Origin: Leishmania martiniquensis
Taxonomy: Eukaryota; Euglenozoa; Kinetoplastea; Trypanosomatida; Trypanosomatidae
Length of the DNA: 64,000 bases
Assembly: GCF_017916325.1 (NCBI RefSeq)
Contig: NC_090171.1
Location: forward strand, 1,091,001 to 1,155,000
Direction: 5' to 3'
Shown: piece by piece, positions 1 to 12,100 of the stretch
Position numbering within the stretch: the stretch's first letter is position 1
Layout: every line of letters starts with the position of its first letter
The notes under the pieces: generated by a model
Seen by the model: only the letters and a program-made list of their open reading frames with translations
The model's database searches: none
Told to the model about the DNA's origin: nothing
Translations under genes and position numbers: made by a program

Positions 1-2374
1 AGAGAGGGAGACGCGTGTGGGTTTATCCGACACAAAATGGACGAGATGGAAAGGGACCAAAGTACAGAACGGTGGAGAAGCTGGAAGAGAGAGAGAGAGG
101 ACCAGGCGGCAACGCGCACACCACAGCCATGACAAGAGAAAGGAAGAGGAGGAGAGGGTAAGTGTGGGAAGAGCTAATGGGAGCTCTGACACCAGTGGCG
201 CACGGCTTCGTCAGGTCATCCAGCAAAGGAGGAGAGCGCTGCGCGGTCACGCCGTGGACACGCAGCCGTATGACTCGAGGCGGCCCTTTAGGTACTGCAT
301 GCGCATAGACACATCATTCAGTCCTCACACGCGGGTGCGAGGGCACCCATTCTTTTCCGGCTCTGTCGTCTCTCCACCCCCGTGCTGTTTAGGTGCCCCC
401 GCCCCCCCCGGTCATTGGGTATGCGGCATCGCCACTCGAAGGCGCCTCAGCTGCCGTGTCAGCGAGCTCCGCATAGAGGAGAAGGGCGGGGGCGGTGTCG
501 GGCCGAAACGACGCAAGGAAGTCGCGCCATGCCGCCTGTGCTTTTGGTGGCAACTGCATGACATCGAGAGAGACCCTCGCAGAGATGTTTTATCCACGCG
601 CAGATCGGCCGCTGTCCCCCGCAAGGGGGGAGAGGGGAGGGGGAGAGAGAGAAGGGGCGAAGCAGCAACGCGAAATGAATCCTCAGAAAGCAGAGGCCGT
701 GGCTCACAGCTCTGCCACGCTGGTGCGGTGTAGCGTACGGAGGGGGTGTCGTGTGTGCTCGTGGGGAGGTACCCGCGGAGGAGATGCCGAAGTTTCTCTG
801 CACGCGTTGGCGCTGGCGCCGTTTTCACTGCGGTAGCCACACGTGGCAGGAGGGCGGGATGGAGTGCTGCGACTCGGAATAGGGAGGGGGGATGGCCCGC
901 ACCTCTCGTCTATCAAAGCAGGCAGGCCAACGACCCCAGTCCAGGAGGTGCCCCCCCGTGCCGCCAGCAGCAGGAGCTGCTGGCCTCTCGATGGTCGCGC
1001 GGAGAAGTATTCCCTCTCCGAGACCGGAGCGTCGGACGCATACGTTCCCACTGGTGGCACGGTCGAAGGGAGGGTGGTGGCGGTGGTGGCCTCGTCTCAC
1101 GATTTCTTTTCTCATGTTGCCCATGCAACCCACCCGTCCAGCGCTGCAGCGCCATCGCCACGCGAGACACACAAGAGGTGCCGCCGGAAGGGCCGCACCC
1201 GACCCGTCATCGCCTCCGTCCCAACAGTAAGCCACTGTTTTCGCGCTGCAGACGCTGAGAAACGTCTGCGGGGCCAGCCTCCAAGTCCTCTCGCGTGTTG
1301 GCCGCTCCTCCCTCCCCCCTCTCCTGCGCTTCGCTGAGGAGAGGGGATCCGCTGGGAGTGCTGTGTGGCTGCGAATGCTTAGCGGGTCCGATCGCGTCAT
1401 CTGTCATGGCGAGCACAGCGGGAAGCGTACCTCTTTGGATCGGAGTACCGTGATGAGGAGCGCCCGGTCGTGAGGGGAAGGGGGAGGCTTGTGAGAGCCT
1501 CCTCGCGGCCAAGTCCGCCGCTGAGCGTACGCCTGTGACGCCCACCCGTGTGGCAAAGGTGGGCGGTGGACCACCCTGCCCCGGGTGAGCGATTTCAACA
1601 GGAGAAGGCCGACCCTCCCCGGCTCCGCTCATCTGGAAAGGCGGGATACCGCATGGCACCTCTTCAGCCCTCGCAGCGTACTCCAAACGTAACGGAGATG
1701 CTATCCTGGTTGTGTGGCAGTAGCCCGCGTACAGGGGACTGCTGTTCATGTTGGATTAGACGAGCCTGACTGGCAATGGCCCCGTCTGAGCGGGGCGTCC
1801 CATCGCCAGACGACGCGTGCTGGAATAGTTCATGGAGGAGAGGAGTGGCCGCAGCTGAGGCGGAGACAAGCGGGTGTGAATGGGGTGGCGTTCTCAGTGG
1901 CGGTGTGGAGAAGCGTTGCCCCCGCTGCCAGCGAGTGTGGGGGGGGGGAGGGGCAGCAGAGGCGCACTGACGCACTGCGGAGGGGGAGGAGGGGGGGAGA
2001 ATGCTGAAGCAGAGAAGAGAGTGTGTGTGTGTCCGTGTACGTGCAGAGGGGAAGAGGGGACTTGGCGGCCGTCTGCCTTTCTTATTCGCGGTGAGCCCTC
2101 ACCCTCATTGAAGGCGTGTGCATATACGCTGAAGAACAGTAGGTGAGAAGGGAATACTTTGCGGCCATGGGCAGTGGGGGAGGGAGTGGAGTTTACGATC
2201 AGGAGTGACACATGATCACAGCTGAAAGCGTCGGGCATCCCACGTGAGACAAGGAAAGGGGTCGGCAACACACTCGGGCCTATGATTTAAGGGGAAAGGG
2301 GCCAAAGAGCGTTGTCCCGCCCGCCTTTGCTGTGGTGGAAACTGTCCCTTTCGGCCTACCTCGCTCGCCGCCAC
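1..2374. other. Gene-free interval left of the FAN1-like gene
   Basis: I see no gene here. Short overlapping frames exist on both strands, but they are low in complexity (Arg, Gly, Ser and Pro rich) and none carries a recognisable domain. The plus strand has several purine-rich runs, for example around 60-160, 630-660 and 1,920-2,000, so the minus (sense) strand is pyrimidine-rich. The interval should hold the 3' UTR of the nuclease gene and the start region of the next gene to the left. Confidence 0.6.
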
Positions 2375-5300
2375 CTATCGAAAACGTTTGGTGCTGACGC
2401 GCTGCCCACCGTTGTGCACCTCATCCACGCGCGCCACGTAGACCTCGAAGCCGCAGCGATGCAGCATATCGTTCACAGCGACCTGCTTTGTGCTCAAGAA
2501 GTCGCTGGGGCTCTTCACCTCTATCAGGCAGAAAGAGGATCGACGCATAGAAGAGCAGTCCTCTACAGACGCTTGGAGGGCAGCGTTGCTGCAGACACCA
2601 CTGCCGCTGCTGCCAGTGCGCCAGAAGACCAGGTCGGGGAAACCAGAGAACTCAAGTGGCACGCCTTCGGTAGGCGGGCTAAGATACAGACACCGCAAGA
2701 GCCGCCAAAGCGGCTTGAGGGGGATGGCACGGAGGATGTCGAGCAGCGGCAGCGTCCCAACGGACACCTTCCACGCCTCTGGAATAGCAAGCGTTGGTGC
2801 GCGGAGGGAGAACGGTGCGTCAGCACTGTCTCGCGCCGACGCCCCTCCTCCCCTCCCTACTTTCCTCTCCTGCTCCGCCTGCCCAAGCAGAAGCGATGAT
2901 GTCTCCGACTCCACGAAAGAGAGGAATGCCCCTCGAAAGGGAGGCGCAACTAGCACCGAGTCTGCTTCAGGGTCGACACAGAGCTCCTCCTCCATCTCTG
3001 CCGAGTAACGGTGACGGTCTGGGTCGCAGCCGTCCCTCACTCGGCTGCGTCGACGGCACGCTCGATCCTCGTCCCCATCTAAGTCCTCATCCTCCTCCTC
3101 ACGCCGAGCTACATACCCTTCCGGCCGCGGTCTTTCGGACTCTGCATCTCTCCCGCGTTCCTTGGTCATGCTAAGCCTCGCCCCTTCGTCGGTGCTCCCC
3201 CCCTCCACCTTGATGCGGGTGGCAACATACGCTACCAGCTCTTCTCTCGTGCAGCGCTCCAACTGCGCCAGGCGTGCCTCGACCAAGGCACGTCGGCGCC
3301 ACAGAAACTGAATAGGCGTGGTCAAATCAAGTGGCCCGTCCTGAAACGCAGAGAGCCATAGCACCTCGTCGGTCGGCCGGGTCTGTGGCCGCGGCTGATC
3401 GAGCTCTTGGGCATGCGCACTGCCAGAGGTGTCGAGAGGGGGAGAGGCAGAGGGAAATGCCCAGTAGAAGTCCCACAAGAAAGCGCGAGCAAGATAGGCA
3501 ATCCATTGACCCTCACAGTGCGCACCACACCACACGGAGGTTACTGTCGCGCCGTTACTGTCGCCCCCGCTCTCTGTTTCCGCCTCGATGCACTCGGCTG
3601 TCAGTGTGCCAGTGCAGCTTCGATGGTGCGGATCGGCAGCTGGGCTTGCGGCTGCGGCCGCCGTCGTTGAGACGCCGTTCCATCGGTGCAGATAGTGCTG
3701 AAGAACAAACTGCTCAGGAGGCAAGGCAGAGCGGAGCTGCAGGCTGCGCACTCTACTCGCATTTTTAGATTGTGCGTCCCCTGCGGCTGTGCCTGCTGAT
3801 GCGCTGGAAGGCTCCCGTGCTTGCCCGGTTGGTTCACGCCAAAGCATGCGATCAAATTCATCTCGCATGCCGCGAACGCGGCGCACTGCCACGTCGACGA
3901 GACGGCGAGTTTCCCACTCCAGGTCGGGTGCTGGCGGGGTCCACTGATGCACTTTTCGATGCGCCATAGCCAACAACTTTTCCAGCGCTAGCCGATCCTG
4001 ACGGCGACAGTACCGGTCCCGCACGTACTCCCACGCTGCGTGAAGCAGCGCGAGCGAGGCGGGAGACGGTCTCCCCGCTGCGGGCGCCGCAGTGTTGTCA
4101 CAGCCGGTGGCAGACGACACTGAAGCAGCAGAAGGCCACAATACGCGAAGCATGCGGCTGCGACGCTGCACCTCTAGCGGCAAAGAAGACTCCCTGGCGG
4201 GAGAGTGATTACCTACAAGCACATCGCAGAGGGCAGCGGCTGTGGAATTGGTCATGGCGTCGCACGGCAGCCACTTGTCATTCCTTGCGTTGGTGCCGCC
4301 GACCGAGGTGGCAGGGGGCTCTGAGCGCGCCCCGTGCATTGGATGGCTCGCCAGCTCGCGGTAGCTCGCCTGAGCCTCTGCCAGTACTTTAAGCGCCTCC
4401 GCGTAACGCTTTTGGTGCGACAAGTTCTGGGCCAGCCGAGCCAGCCACTCCCCGCGCTTGTGCGCCCTGAAACGAAAAACATACGTGACTGGGGATATGT
4501 GGCAGCAAGAGCCTCCGACCGGCACGTGATGCAGCACGAAGATAGGCTCATAGAGAAGGTAGCGCAAGCACGCATTGGCGTCGGCGTACCGCCGCGCACT
4601 CTGTAGCAGCGGGAAAAGGAGCTCCAAGCACGCGAACCAGCGATACAGCGGCGTAAACGTGAGCAGGTGCTCGGCGCGGCACCCTTGCTGATAAACTAAT
4701 GACTCCAACGATACCGTCGGCGACGGCGGTGAGGCTTGTGACGACGGCGCTGCCTTGGAGACGACGGGAGGGGCACGTGCACCCATGGAACCGAAGTGCG
4801 ACGCCTCACCAGCGACAAAAGAGGCAGAGGCAGCAGAGCAAGCATGGAGTGGATGCCGCTTCACTCCCGCCACGCCCGCGCGCACGGCAGCCATGACAGT
4901 CTCGTACATGCGCGACACGAAAGTGCTGCTCCTCCCGCGATGGCGCTGTGCCGCCGTGACGGCGCCGTCAGTTGCGCAGTACAGCTCCCGCTGGGTGTCA
5001 AGTGCTCGGCGGTATTCTTGCAAGATGGCAGGGCTGGCGAAGAGACATACGTGCGGTGGAATCGCACAGGCCTGAGTAGTCGTCCCGCCCTCAGTGACAT
5101 CAAGGGCGTCGAATTTGTGGTCTACGCACACAATGCCATCCATGGGAGTTGCACCAGCGAACGCATGGCTTCCTGTCGTGCTGGCTGCTCTGCCATCAGA
5201 GGGGGTGCCCCTGTCCGGCGGCCGGCATGCACATGGCACCGCTCTCGTCGTCACCTTGGCTGACGTTGGTGGTGAGAGCCACCGTAGCAGAAGAGCATGC

Positions 5301-7579
5301 GGGACGCTCTCCTCGACGACCTTCAGGCCCGGGTGAACCGTGGTAGACAGCGAGGGCGCAGCCATGCACGAGCCCACATTGTGGCGAGCGGCACGCAGTG
5401 TCTGTAGGAGGAGCAAGAGCTGCGGCCGCACCATCAGCAAGCTTGGCGGAGTAGCCACCGTCACTGTGGCCGCCAACGCTCTCGCGCTTCGCTCGCTCAG
5501 TATTCCGGCGCCACTGTTCGAGGTCAGCACATGGAATAGCTCCGTGATGCGCACAAGGTTCTGTTTTAGCCCCGAGTGGGGCATGTACACAGAGCCAATG
5601 GTACGATCCCAGCATTCGGCCACCGCATCCGCCTCCTCGTTCACATTCAAGAAGCACCGGCGCGACTGGGACTGATTACTGGCACTGGCAAAGCTGGTGG
5701 TGCAACGCACTGCACCTCGAGGAGCAGGACTAGCCACCAGCACTCCAGTAGAGAGGGCACGCGGCGCTGTACGAGGCGCGCCGTGAGACGGTACAATTGT
5801 GTTCGCAGTTGTAGTGTGAGTGTTCGGCGACGCTGCTGGAGCGTCGCTGACTGTGCTTCCTGGTGCCCACACAGAGTACCGCCGCTCTACAAAGTAGCGA
5901 ATCATGTCTCGCTTACGTCCCGGTATCGCATCGCACGGTCCTTGACGGCTCTCCTGCCCCGGCCGCGCACATGCAATGAGCTTCGCCCCGCCGCCGCTCT
6001 TCGAAAACAGCCCAGTTCTTGGCTTCGTTCCCACGCGCTCGCCAGCACCGCCATCCTTGCACAGCACGCTTGCTGAGGGGCAGAGGGCGGATTCCGCGGC
6101 GGAGGTAATGCGCTCCTCACCCTCGCGGGCGGACTGATTCATTGCGGCTCGCGCTTTGCTGCTGTGGCGCAATGTCATCAAAAACGTCCGCATCTCCGTA
6201 GCGCGGACCGCCTGCGCAACACGAGCAATGGCCTCCACACAGCTGAGCGTCGGCGCCGACTCGCCGACCGTAGCAGCATGCCGATGTTGCGGCCCAACTT
6301 GGTCGCAAGAGCTCAGCAGAAGTCGCGCCACCCGTGCCCCGTCATAGTGCTCCACGAACGGCGATGGCGCCATTTCTGTGCAAGCGAGATCATCGACTGG
6401 CATCAAAGTCCTCTTTGGCCCCTCCGTCGCCGCATGCCCCTCAGCACCGTGCAGACACACAGTCTCAGCATCACCAGCGGCAGAGTTGAGTGAGGCGCAC
6501 CCCGTAGCCCACCATAGAAAGCGCCGTTGTGTGAGCGCGTTTAGGGCAGACTGCACGTGTAACCAGTCGCCGTAGCGGAGCTCAAGATGGCGTGCGGTGA
6601 AGCTGTGCGGACTTCGCAGGAGAAGCCGGAGAAGCAACTCCGACTCGTCACTCCCAGTCCAAGCCCAGATAGCTGACTCTATCTTTGAACCTGGCGCTGC
6701 TTCCGCAGGCGCGGGCGCACACTCAGCGCCTTCGGTGCCATGAAAGGCATCGTTGGAAAGCGCACGCTCCCCTCCGTGTCCCTCTTCGGCGGCACCGAAT
6801 GCCGACAAGGAAAGCACCACTCGACACGCCCAAAGATCCTCTGCGCTCAACGCACCCCCTGCGTACCGCAGCACAAGCCAGAGGCATATATGGAACGCAT
6901 CTGTGACGAGCCATGGGTGCGGTGTTGCAGAGGCAGCTGAGGTGGCTGCAAAGGCCCCTAGGCCTGCCTTCAAAGACCTGGATGCGGCGACGAGTGCTCT
7001 TTCCTCGGCATCCTCCTCTCCATCGTCGTCGGACGCGTCGCCCACTTCGCCGCCGCCATCCTCGCTGACGGTCACCTCAAAAGGTACATCCACGTCGCTC
7101 CGCTCCCTGTTAGACCGTTGGCGATGCCCTCCGAATGTGCGAGCGACTCCGCCTGCACGACAAGAAAATGGGGCAGCCACGTCCTCTCGGCGGTCAGTTG
7201 CTCGTCGCTTCCGCTCACGTGGTGGCGCTGCCATTGTTGAGGTAGTGGAGCCTGCATGCGCCGACGCCATTACCGGTCTGTCTCGCTTCCGGGCATGGGG
7301 CATGGTTACGGCAGCAGCTTTACCTGCCGCTGCATTGTTAGGATCGTTCGCCACAGCATCCCGTGGACCTGATCTCGCCCCTGTTTCGGCGGCCACAGAG
7401 GGGCGGCCTTGAATAGTCGACGGAGCAGCAACTGCTGCAGAGGGTGAGGCTGTCTGGCCGGCGTCCACAACCTCCACCGTCGCGCTGCCGATGACGGTAG
7501 CGCTTGCGCGGCGCGCCCCTGTGCTACTTCGAGGGTTCAAGAATGGATCCGCTGGAGTCACGCCCGCATCAGCACTCAT
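2375..7579 (-). CDS. FAN1: FAN1-like structure-specific nuclease (VRR-NUC domain)
   Basis: A 1,734-residue protein whose C-terminal end is a VRR-NUC (PD-(D/E)XK) nuclease domain. The metal-site signature is clear: PDLVFWR near residue 1646, then IEVKSPSDFLSTKQ near 1688, the E-V-K of the family. An upstream CEGQWIAYLARAFLWDFYWA segment near 1358 matches the family's helical region carrying another metal-binding acid. A helical repeat-like stretch (YAEALKVLAEAQ) lies near the middle, where FAN1 has its TPR domain. FAN1 enzymes act in the nucleus on 5' flaps and interstrand crosslinks. Human FAN1 is about 1,017 residues, so this copy has a long, low-complexity N-terminal extension rich in Ala, Ser and Arg, and I see no UBZ zinc finger. 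The start is the first Met after the upstream poly-T/AG splice signal. Family assignment is strong; exact substrate is inferred. Confidence 0.88.
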   Translation of the reverse strand: MSADAGVTPADPFLNPRSSTGARRASATVIGSATVEVVDAGQTASPSAAVAAPSTIQGRPSVAAETGARSGPRDAVANDPNNAAAGKAAAVTMPHARKRDRPVMASAHAGSTTSTMAAPPRERKRRATDRREDVAAPFSCRAGGVARTFGGHRQRSNRERSDVDVPFEVTVSEDGGGEVGDASDDDGEEDAEERALVAASRSLKAGLGAFAATSAASATPHPWLVTDAFHICLWLVLRYAGGALSAEDLWACRVVLSLSAFGAAEEGHGGERALSNDAFHGTEGAECAPAPAEAAPGSKIESAIWAWTGSDESELLLRLLLRSPHSFTARHLELRYGDWLHVQSALNALTQRRFLWWATGCASLNSAAGDAETVCLHGAEGHAATEGPKRTLMPVDDLACTEMAPSPFVEHYDGARVARLLLSSCDQVGPQHRHAATVGESAPTLSCVEAIARVAQAVRATEMRTFLMTLRHSSKARAAMNQSAREGEERITSAAESALCPSASVLCKDGGAGERVGTKPRTGLFSKSGGGAKLIACARPGQESRQGPCDAIPGRKRDMIRYFVERRYSVWAPGSTVSDAPAASPNTHTTTANTIVPSHGAPRTAPRALSTGVLVASPAPRGAVRCTTSFASASNQSQSRRCFLNVNEEADAVAECWDRTIGSVYMPHSGLKQNLVRITELFHVLTSNSGAGILSERSARALAATVTVATPPSLLMVRPQLLLLLQTLRAARHNVGSCMAAPSLSTTVHPGLKVVEESVPHALLLRWLSPPTSAKVTTRAVPCACRPPDRGTPSDGRAASTTGSHAFAGATPMDGIVCVDHKFDALDVTEGGTTTQACAIPPHVCLFASPAILQEYRRALDTQRELYCATDGAVTAAQRHRGRSSTFVSRMYETVMAAVRAGVAGVKRHPLHACSAASASFVAGEASHFGSMGARAPPVVSKAAPSSQASPPSPTVSLESLVYQQGCRAEHLLTFTPLYRWFACLELLFPLLQSARRYADANACLRYLLYEPIFVLHHVPVGGSCCHISPVTYVFRFRAHKRGEWLARLAQNLSHQKRYAEALKVLAEAQASYRELASHPMHGARSEPPATSVGGTNARNDKWLPCDAMTNSTAAALCDVLVGNHSPARESSLPLEVQRRSRMLRVLWPSAASVSSATGCDNTAAPAAGRPSPASLALLHAAWEYVRDRYCRRQDRLALEKLLAMAHRKVHQWTPPAPDLEWETRRLVDVAVRRVRGMRDEFDRMLWREPTGQAREPSSASAGTAAGDAQSKNASRVRSLQLRSALPPEQFVLQHYLHRWNGVSTTAAAAASPAADPHHRSCTGTLTAECIEAETESGGDSNGATVTSVWCGAHCEGQWIAYLARAFLWDFYWAFPSASPPLDTSGSAHAQELDQPRPQTRPTDEVLWLSAFQDGPLDLTTPIQFLWRRRALVEARLAQLERCTREELVAYVATRIKVEGGSTDEGARLSMTKERGRDAESERPRPEGYVARREEEDEDLDGDEDRACRRRSRVRDGCDPDRHRYSAEMEEELCVDPEADSVLVAPPFRGAFLSFVESETSSLLLGQAEQERKVGRGGGASARDSADAPFSLRAPTLAIPEAWKVSVGTLPLLDILRAIPLKPLWRLLRCLYLSPPTEGVPLEFSGFPDLVFWRTGSSGSGVCSNAALQASVEDCSSMRRSSFCLIEVKSPSDFLSTKQVAVNDMLHRCGFEVYVARVDEVHNGGQRVSTKRFR

Positions 7580-7800
7580 CGCATCGGCCGCCGAAACCTC
7601 TTTTCCAATGTACCTATCGTCCCCCTATGGCCTGTCCCTTTGGAGGCGAGTCTCCGGCTATTGCAGAGACTAGAAGACCTCGTCGCGCCCTTTCGAGCGC
7701 CGCACCAGCAGACGAGCAATGTCTCCACGAGCATACGCACACACACAGACACACAAACGACGCGCTGCAATCTCGTCGCAGGCCTCTCAGGGTGGTATGT

Positions 7801-7819
7801 CTGCCAGCGAAAAAAAAAA
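7801..7819 (-). promoter_or_regulatory. Probable trans-splice acceptor of the FAN1-like gene
   Basis: On the minus strand a run of ten T (7810-7819) is followed after a few bases by the first AG, at 7801-7802. A polypyrimidine tract plus first AG is the usual spliced-leader acceptor in trypanosomatids. It would give a 5' UTR of about 220 nt. A second pyrimidine tract (CT repeat) lies upstream at about 7967-7990 and is an alternative. Confidence 0.45.
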
Positions 7820-9198
7820 TAGGAGGCGAGCGTGAAGCAAACGGCCCTCGTTACGTCTCCCTCTCTCTCTATGAAAGCAGAGTCCTTTTTTTTTCTGTGT
7901 GTGCGTGTGCGTGTGTGTGTGTGTGTGCACGCTCAACAGAAAGTCTGTGGTAGATAAAAAGCGATTTTCGAGAGAGAGAGGGAGAGAGAGATGAATATAT
8001 GAATAGATATCTCAACTTCTATGTGGACACTTTCAAGAAGGCTACAGCCACTGGCAGACCTCATGAATGAGGAAACGCACGGCTCGAGCGTCTCTCCCCG
8101 ACCAGCCAACCGCGTAGAAGATTCAAAGAGGGGAGAGGAGAAAAAGAAGCAGAGCTGCAACGGTTCGTCTTCAGTCGACAAGGCCCCTCCCCGTCAGTCT
8201 TGAGTGGGTGCATCGAGCGAGCAAAGACAGAGTGGCAGTGTGCGTGCGTAGGAGGGAGAGAGGGTCCACCCATTGATGTGAAAGAAGCACTTACATGTGA
8301 AAGCACGAAGCATTGAAGAGAGGAGAGAAGGGGGGAAGAAGCGGGTGCCGAGATAAGAGGGGAGAAGGCTGCCTGTGGCCCCTCTGCTCATAGGTTCTCT
8401 CTCCAGGCGAGTGGGTGTACGCCATGTAGACCTCCCGCCTTCAGGAAGGCCGATGGAGGGGACAGGAGAAAGCAGCAGTAATGCGAAGAGTCCTTTTCGG
8501 GTCTGAGCGTCCGCATGGCAGCATAAAAAGTGGCGCGGATCCGTTTTTCAGGGAGGGACATAGCGTCGTATAAATATATAAATATATTTACTGCGTTGGC
8601 GTGGCTGCATGTGTTGTGCTGAATGGAAGTTCCGTTACAGGCAATGCTGCTCCTCTTTGGAGACTGACCGCAAAGCGCTCGACGCGTCGTACATGTCCAT
8701 AACACAATAAGTTGGACTGGAAGAGAAGCACACATGGGCCAGAGAAAGGGAGAGAAAGAGCAGGCGAGCAATACGAAAAAAAAAACTGATGAGATTCAGC
8801 GCGAAAGAAAGACGAGTGTTTCTGTGCGCACAGGCATATATATATATATATTAGTTCAAGCATACAGGCGGCGAGGCCTCACAAGGTCAAGGCGGAACAG
8901 CAGTCTGCCATCTCAGATGGCAGTGCATATTTTTACGTGAGTGTGTGCGCGTGCTGTTGGGGGGTTGGGGGAAACGAAAAAGAAACTCAGCATCAGACAC
9001 GGATGAAGGAAGACGCCGCGGGCGGCCCCTCGTCAGCTCGAAAAAGGCGCGCGGGCATGCAAGCACATATGAATACAGATAGACGGAAAAAAAGCCGAGA
9101 AAACAGCGCTGAAACATCGACACTGTCGCGTTTTCAAGCCGAGTTGAGCCGACGTCCCGATATCCCCACACTTCGAAGGCGCTGTTGCACACCTCAGC
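7820..9198. other. Intergenic interval with microsatellites
   Basis: No gene is seen. The stretch holds several simple repeats: a TG-rich run at about 7,898-7,927, a GA run at about 7,967-7,990, an A/T-rich patch at about 8,568-8,592 and an AT dinucleotide run at about 8,836-8,852. It should contain the 3' UTR of the giant kinase gene and the 5' region of the nuclease gene. Confidence 0.6.
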
Positions 9199-12100
9199 TC
9201 AAACTTCAAGCCCCCCTTCCACCATTATGGCCCTCCAGTATTGCAGCGCCTCGTGCGCGCTTGGCCGCTGGAGAGGGTCGAGGTCCAGCAGAGTAGACAT
9301 GAAGTCCACCACGCGCTTGCCCACGGCCGTCTCCAAATCCCGCCGCTCCCAATCATCGAGGGCCTTACGCGAAGCCGAAGGCATGAAACGAAAGCCGAAA
9401 TCGCCACCCACGCTCGCTTTGGTCGGCGCCACAGCCTTTGGCAGAGGACGAAGCACGGTTGGTAGAGGCCCTGCTGTCGCGTGTGCCTTTGAAGTCGCCG
9501 CTGCGGAGCTCTGGTCTCCGTCGTCGTTGACAGCGGCAAGAACAAGGAGCCGACCCAAGCGGGCCTCCCCAAAAAGCATGCGGCCTGTGAGCATTTCGTA
9601 CAGCAAACAACCGCAGGCCCAGATGTCGACGGAGAGCTCGGCCCGCCGCAGCAACTCCGTCACTTCGCTCCCTGTGCGCTCCATCAGCTCTCCAGCACGG
9701 CTTCGGAGCGGCAGGTGCTCGGTCGATGTGACGGCAGCCCCCGCAGCGTGACCGCCACGGTCCGCACGCTCGGAGAGCGCGAGTAAACAGGAAGGTGCCG
9801 GGGTTGCATCCGTGACTGGTACGGCAGCTGTCATTATGCGACGGAGTAAGGCGTAGCGCCGCTTCGCTGACATGAGCTCGGGTGGCTGAATCGCCTCTGT
9901 GCCCCGGCCGACACCCCACCGGCCCGCCAAGAAGCGGGCCTCGCCGGCCATGATATCGTGCTTCAGGCTCTGCATATCGTCGTCGTCGCACGTGTCGCAG
10001 GAGCCGAAGTCGCATAGGCGCACAGAGGACGGCAGCGTTGGCGGGTCCATCTCCCCTCGCTTCGCACTGGCGTGAGAAGCGGCAATGAGGACGTTGTCAC
10101 ACTTGATGTCGCCGTGACGAATGTGTTGGTCGTGCATGAAGGTCACTGCCTCGAGCACCTGAAGCAGACAGCGTGCGCACGTGGCAAAGAGTGAGGTGCT
10201 TAGCGAAACGGTCGGAGTGGATGTGCTAGACGCTATCGCGGGCACAGGTGCCGCTGTGGACTCGCCCTTGCGTGAGTCTCTCATTCCCGGTGGAAGCGTG
10301 AGCACAGCGCACCCAAGCGGATAGTGCTTCTGGCGCCACAACCGCAGTGATCCTTGGGTATAATGCGGGAATACAAGAATGTACTCGTCCTTGGTATTGT
10401 CGAAGGAGAGGAGCGGGATGATGTGCGGGTGGCTGCGCAGGCGGTACATGGCGAGCACCTCCGCGTGACAGAGTGGCAGGTTTCCACTCTCGCTTCCCCG
10501 AGCGTTGAGGGGGATGTGCTTAATAGCTACTTCGCACTTGCACACTGCCTGCACAATCCGCTGCACCGCTGTGCGCCACGGCGCACGCCAGCCATCCAAG
10601 GCACCGTGTGCGACCCTCTCGGCGCTTGTAGGGAACGATAGACCTGTGTGAACACCATGAACCGGGATGCCACCATCACCACCACCGCCACAGTTGCTAG
10701 CTCCTGTGCTTCCATGTGTCTCCACTGGCCGCCAAGAAGACCCGGGCTGGCCCCATCCTGGAGGCAGCTGCGTGTCGCGGCCCTTGCCAAGCTCCTGCAC
10801 GAACCCGGACGTGACCGTGCCATAGCCCCCGGCACCGATGCGCCGCTCATTTTGCTGAGTGACCAGAGGTGTGATGGCGCGAGGAAGCAGCAGGCGTAGG
10901 AGCACATAACGACCCGCGAGCATAGCGGCACTCGGTCTGCCGCTGCGGCTGCCGTCGGTGGCGTCTCGGTGAGACTGGTGAAGACAGGGGGGTTGCATGG
11001 CGTTGCCGACATTGCCGCTGCTTACACTATGGGAGAGGGAGAGGCGCAGCTGCTGCTGAGCAGACTCTTGGAGCCTCAGCGACGCATACGCAGACTCGTA
11101 CTGTTCCATTCTACTGCGCTCCATCTCAGCATACTCGGCGAGCACCCATTCCTCCAGTAGATCGACCACAAGGCTGTTGCGGCTGTCTTTGAGATAGTTG
11201 TGCATTGCCTGAATAACGTGAAAGGAGGAGGGGCTGTGCTGAGGAGTGTACCGCCACCGATCCGTCTGCGCTGCATCCGACTTCTGCGTGACAGTCACGC
11301 CTGCGGCTGCAGCAGTGCGGCCGCTCCCCGTGTGCCAGCGCCGCTGCGAGGACGACGACATCCCCGGCAGCACACGCTTCTGCGTGAGCGAGGACACGGT
11401 GTAGGCGTACTGAATCATGCCGCTGTCCTGCTGGAGAATGATGGAGCATATGGACAAGATGAGCTCCATCGTCACCGTCGGCGCCACTATCGGTGTTAGG
11501 ACTGCGCGGGACGTGCGAGAGACCCACTTGCGGCGCCGCTGGCCCGCACGCAGCGAGGGCAGTCCGCCTTCGGGTACGGGCGAGGATTTCAGCGGTGACT
11601 CGCTGCCTCCACGTCTCCGCGCCGCACGCTGCCCCCTTGCTTCCTGATCCTCCACGCAGACGTTACAGGTGCCCCCCTCCGACCTATCCTTTCCGCCGTC
11701 GCCCCGCTGCTCGCCCTTTGGCGCAAAGTCAGCACAACTGTTGAGGCCGGAATCTGAACTCCATTTGCCCAAGGGAGGGCTTTCCTTGGCGTTTGTGGCG
11801 GCCGTCGCAGTCTTTGGCCAACTCGAAACAGCACCGACTGCGGCAGCAGCGGTGGAAGTGTCAGCCGCTCCATCAGATGCTGCGCTCAGCAGCGTCGACG
11901 CAGCATAAAGGCAAGCCGCGTCAGATGGGGCCTGTGTGCTAGTCGCGGCACCAGTCGCAGCCTGGTGCTTCTGATTCTGCTCCTCAACGAAGCCGCCGGT
12001 GTCGCCTGTGGAGGTGAAGTACATTGGCGGGCCCAAAGAGCCCAGCGACAGCTTAGGAAGGACAAGGCCATCGACAGTGGTTGTGGTAACCGAGGGCAGT

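Noticed and set aside
17..733. 238-residue plus-strand frame at the left edge
   Set aside because: Low-complexity Arg/Gly/Ser sequence; overlapping frames of similar length exist on the other strand.
7895..7930. TG-rich run as telomere-like repeat
   Set aside because: It is a GT/GC microsatellite, not the trypanosomatid telomere hexamer TTAGGG.
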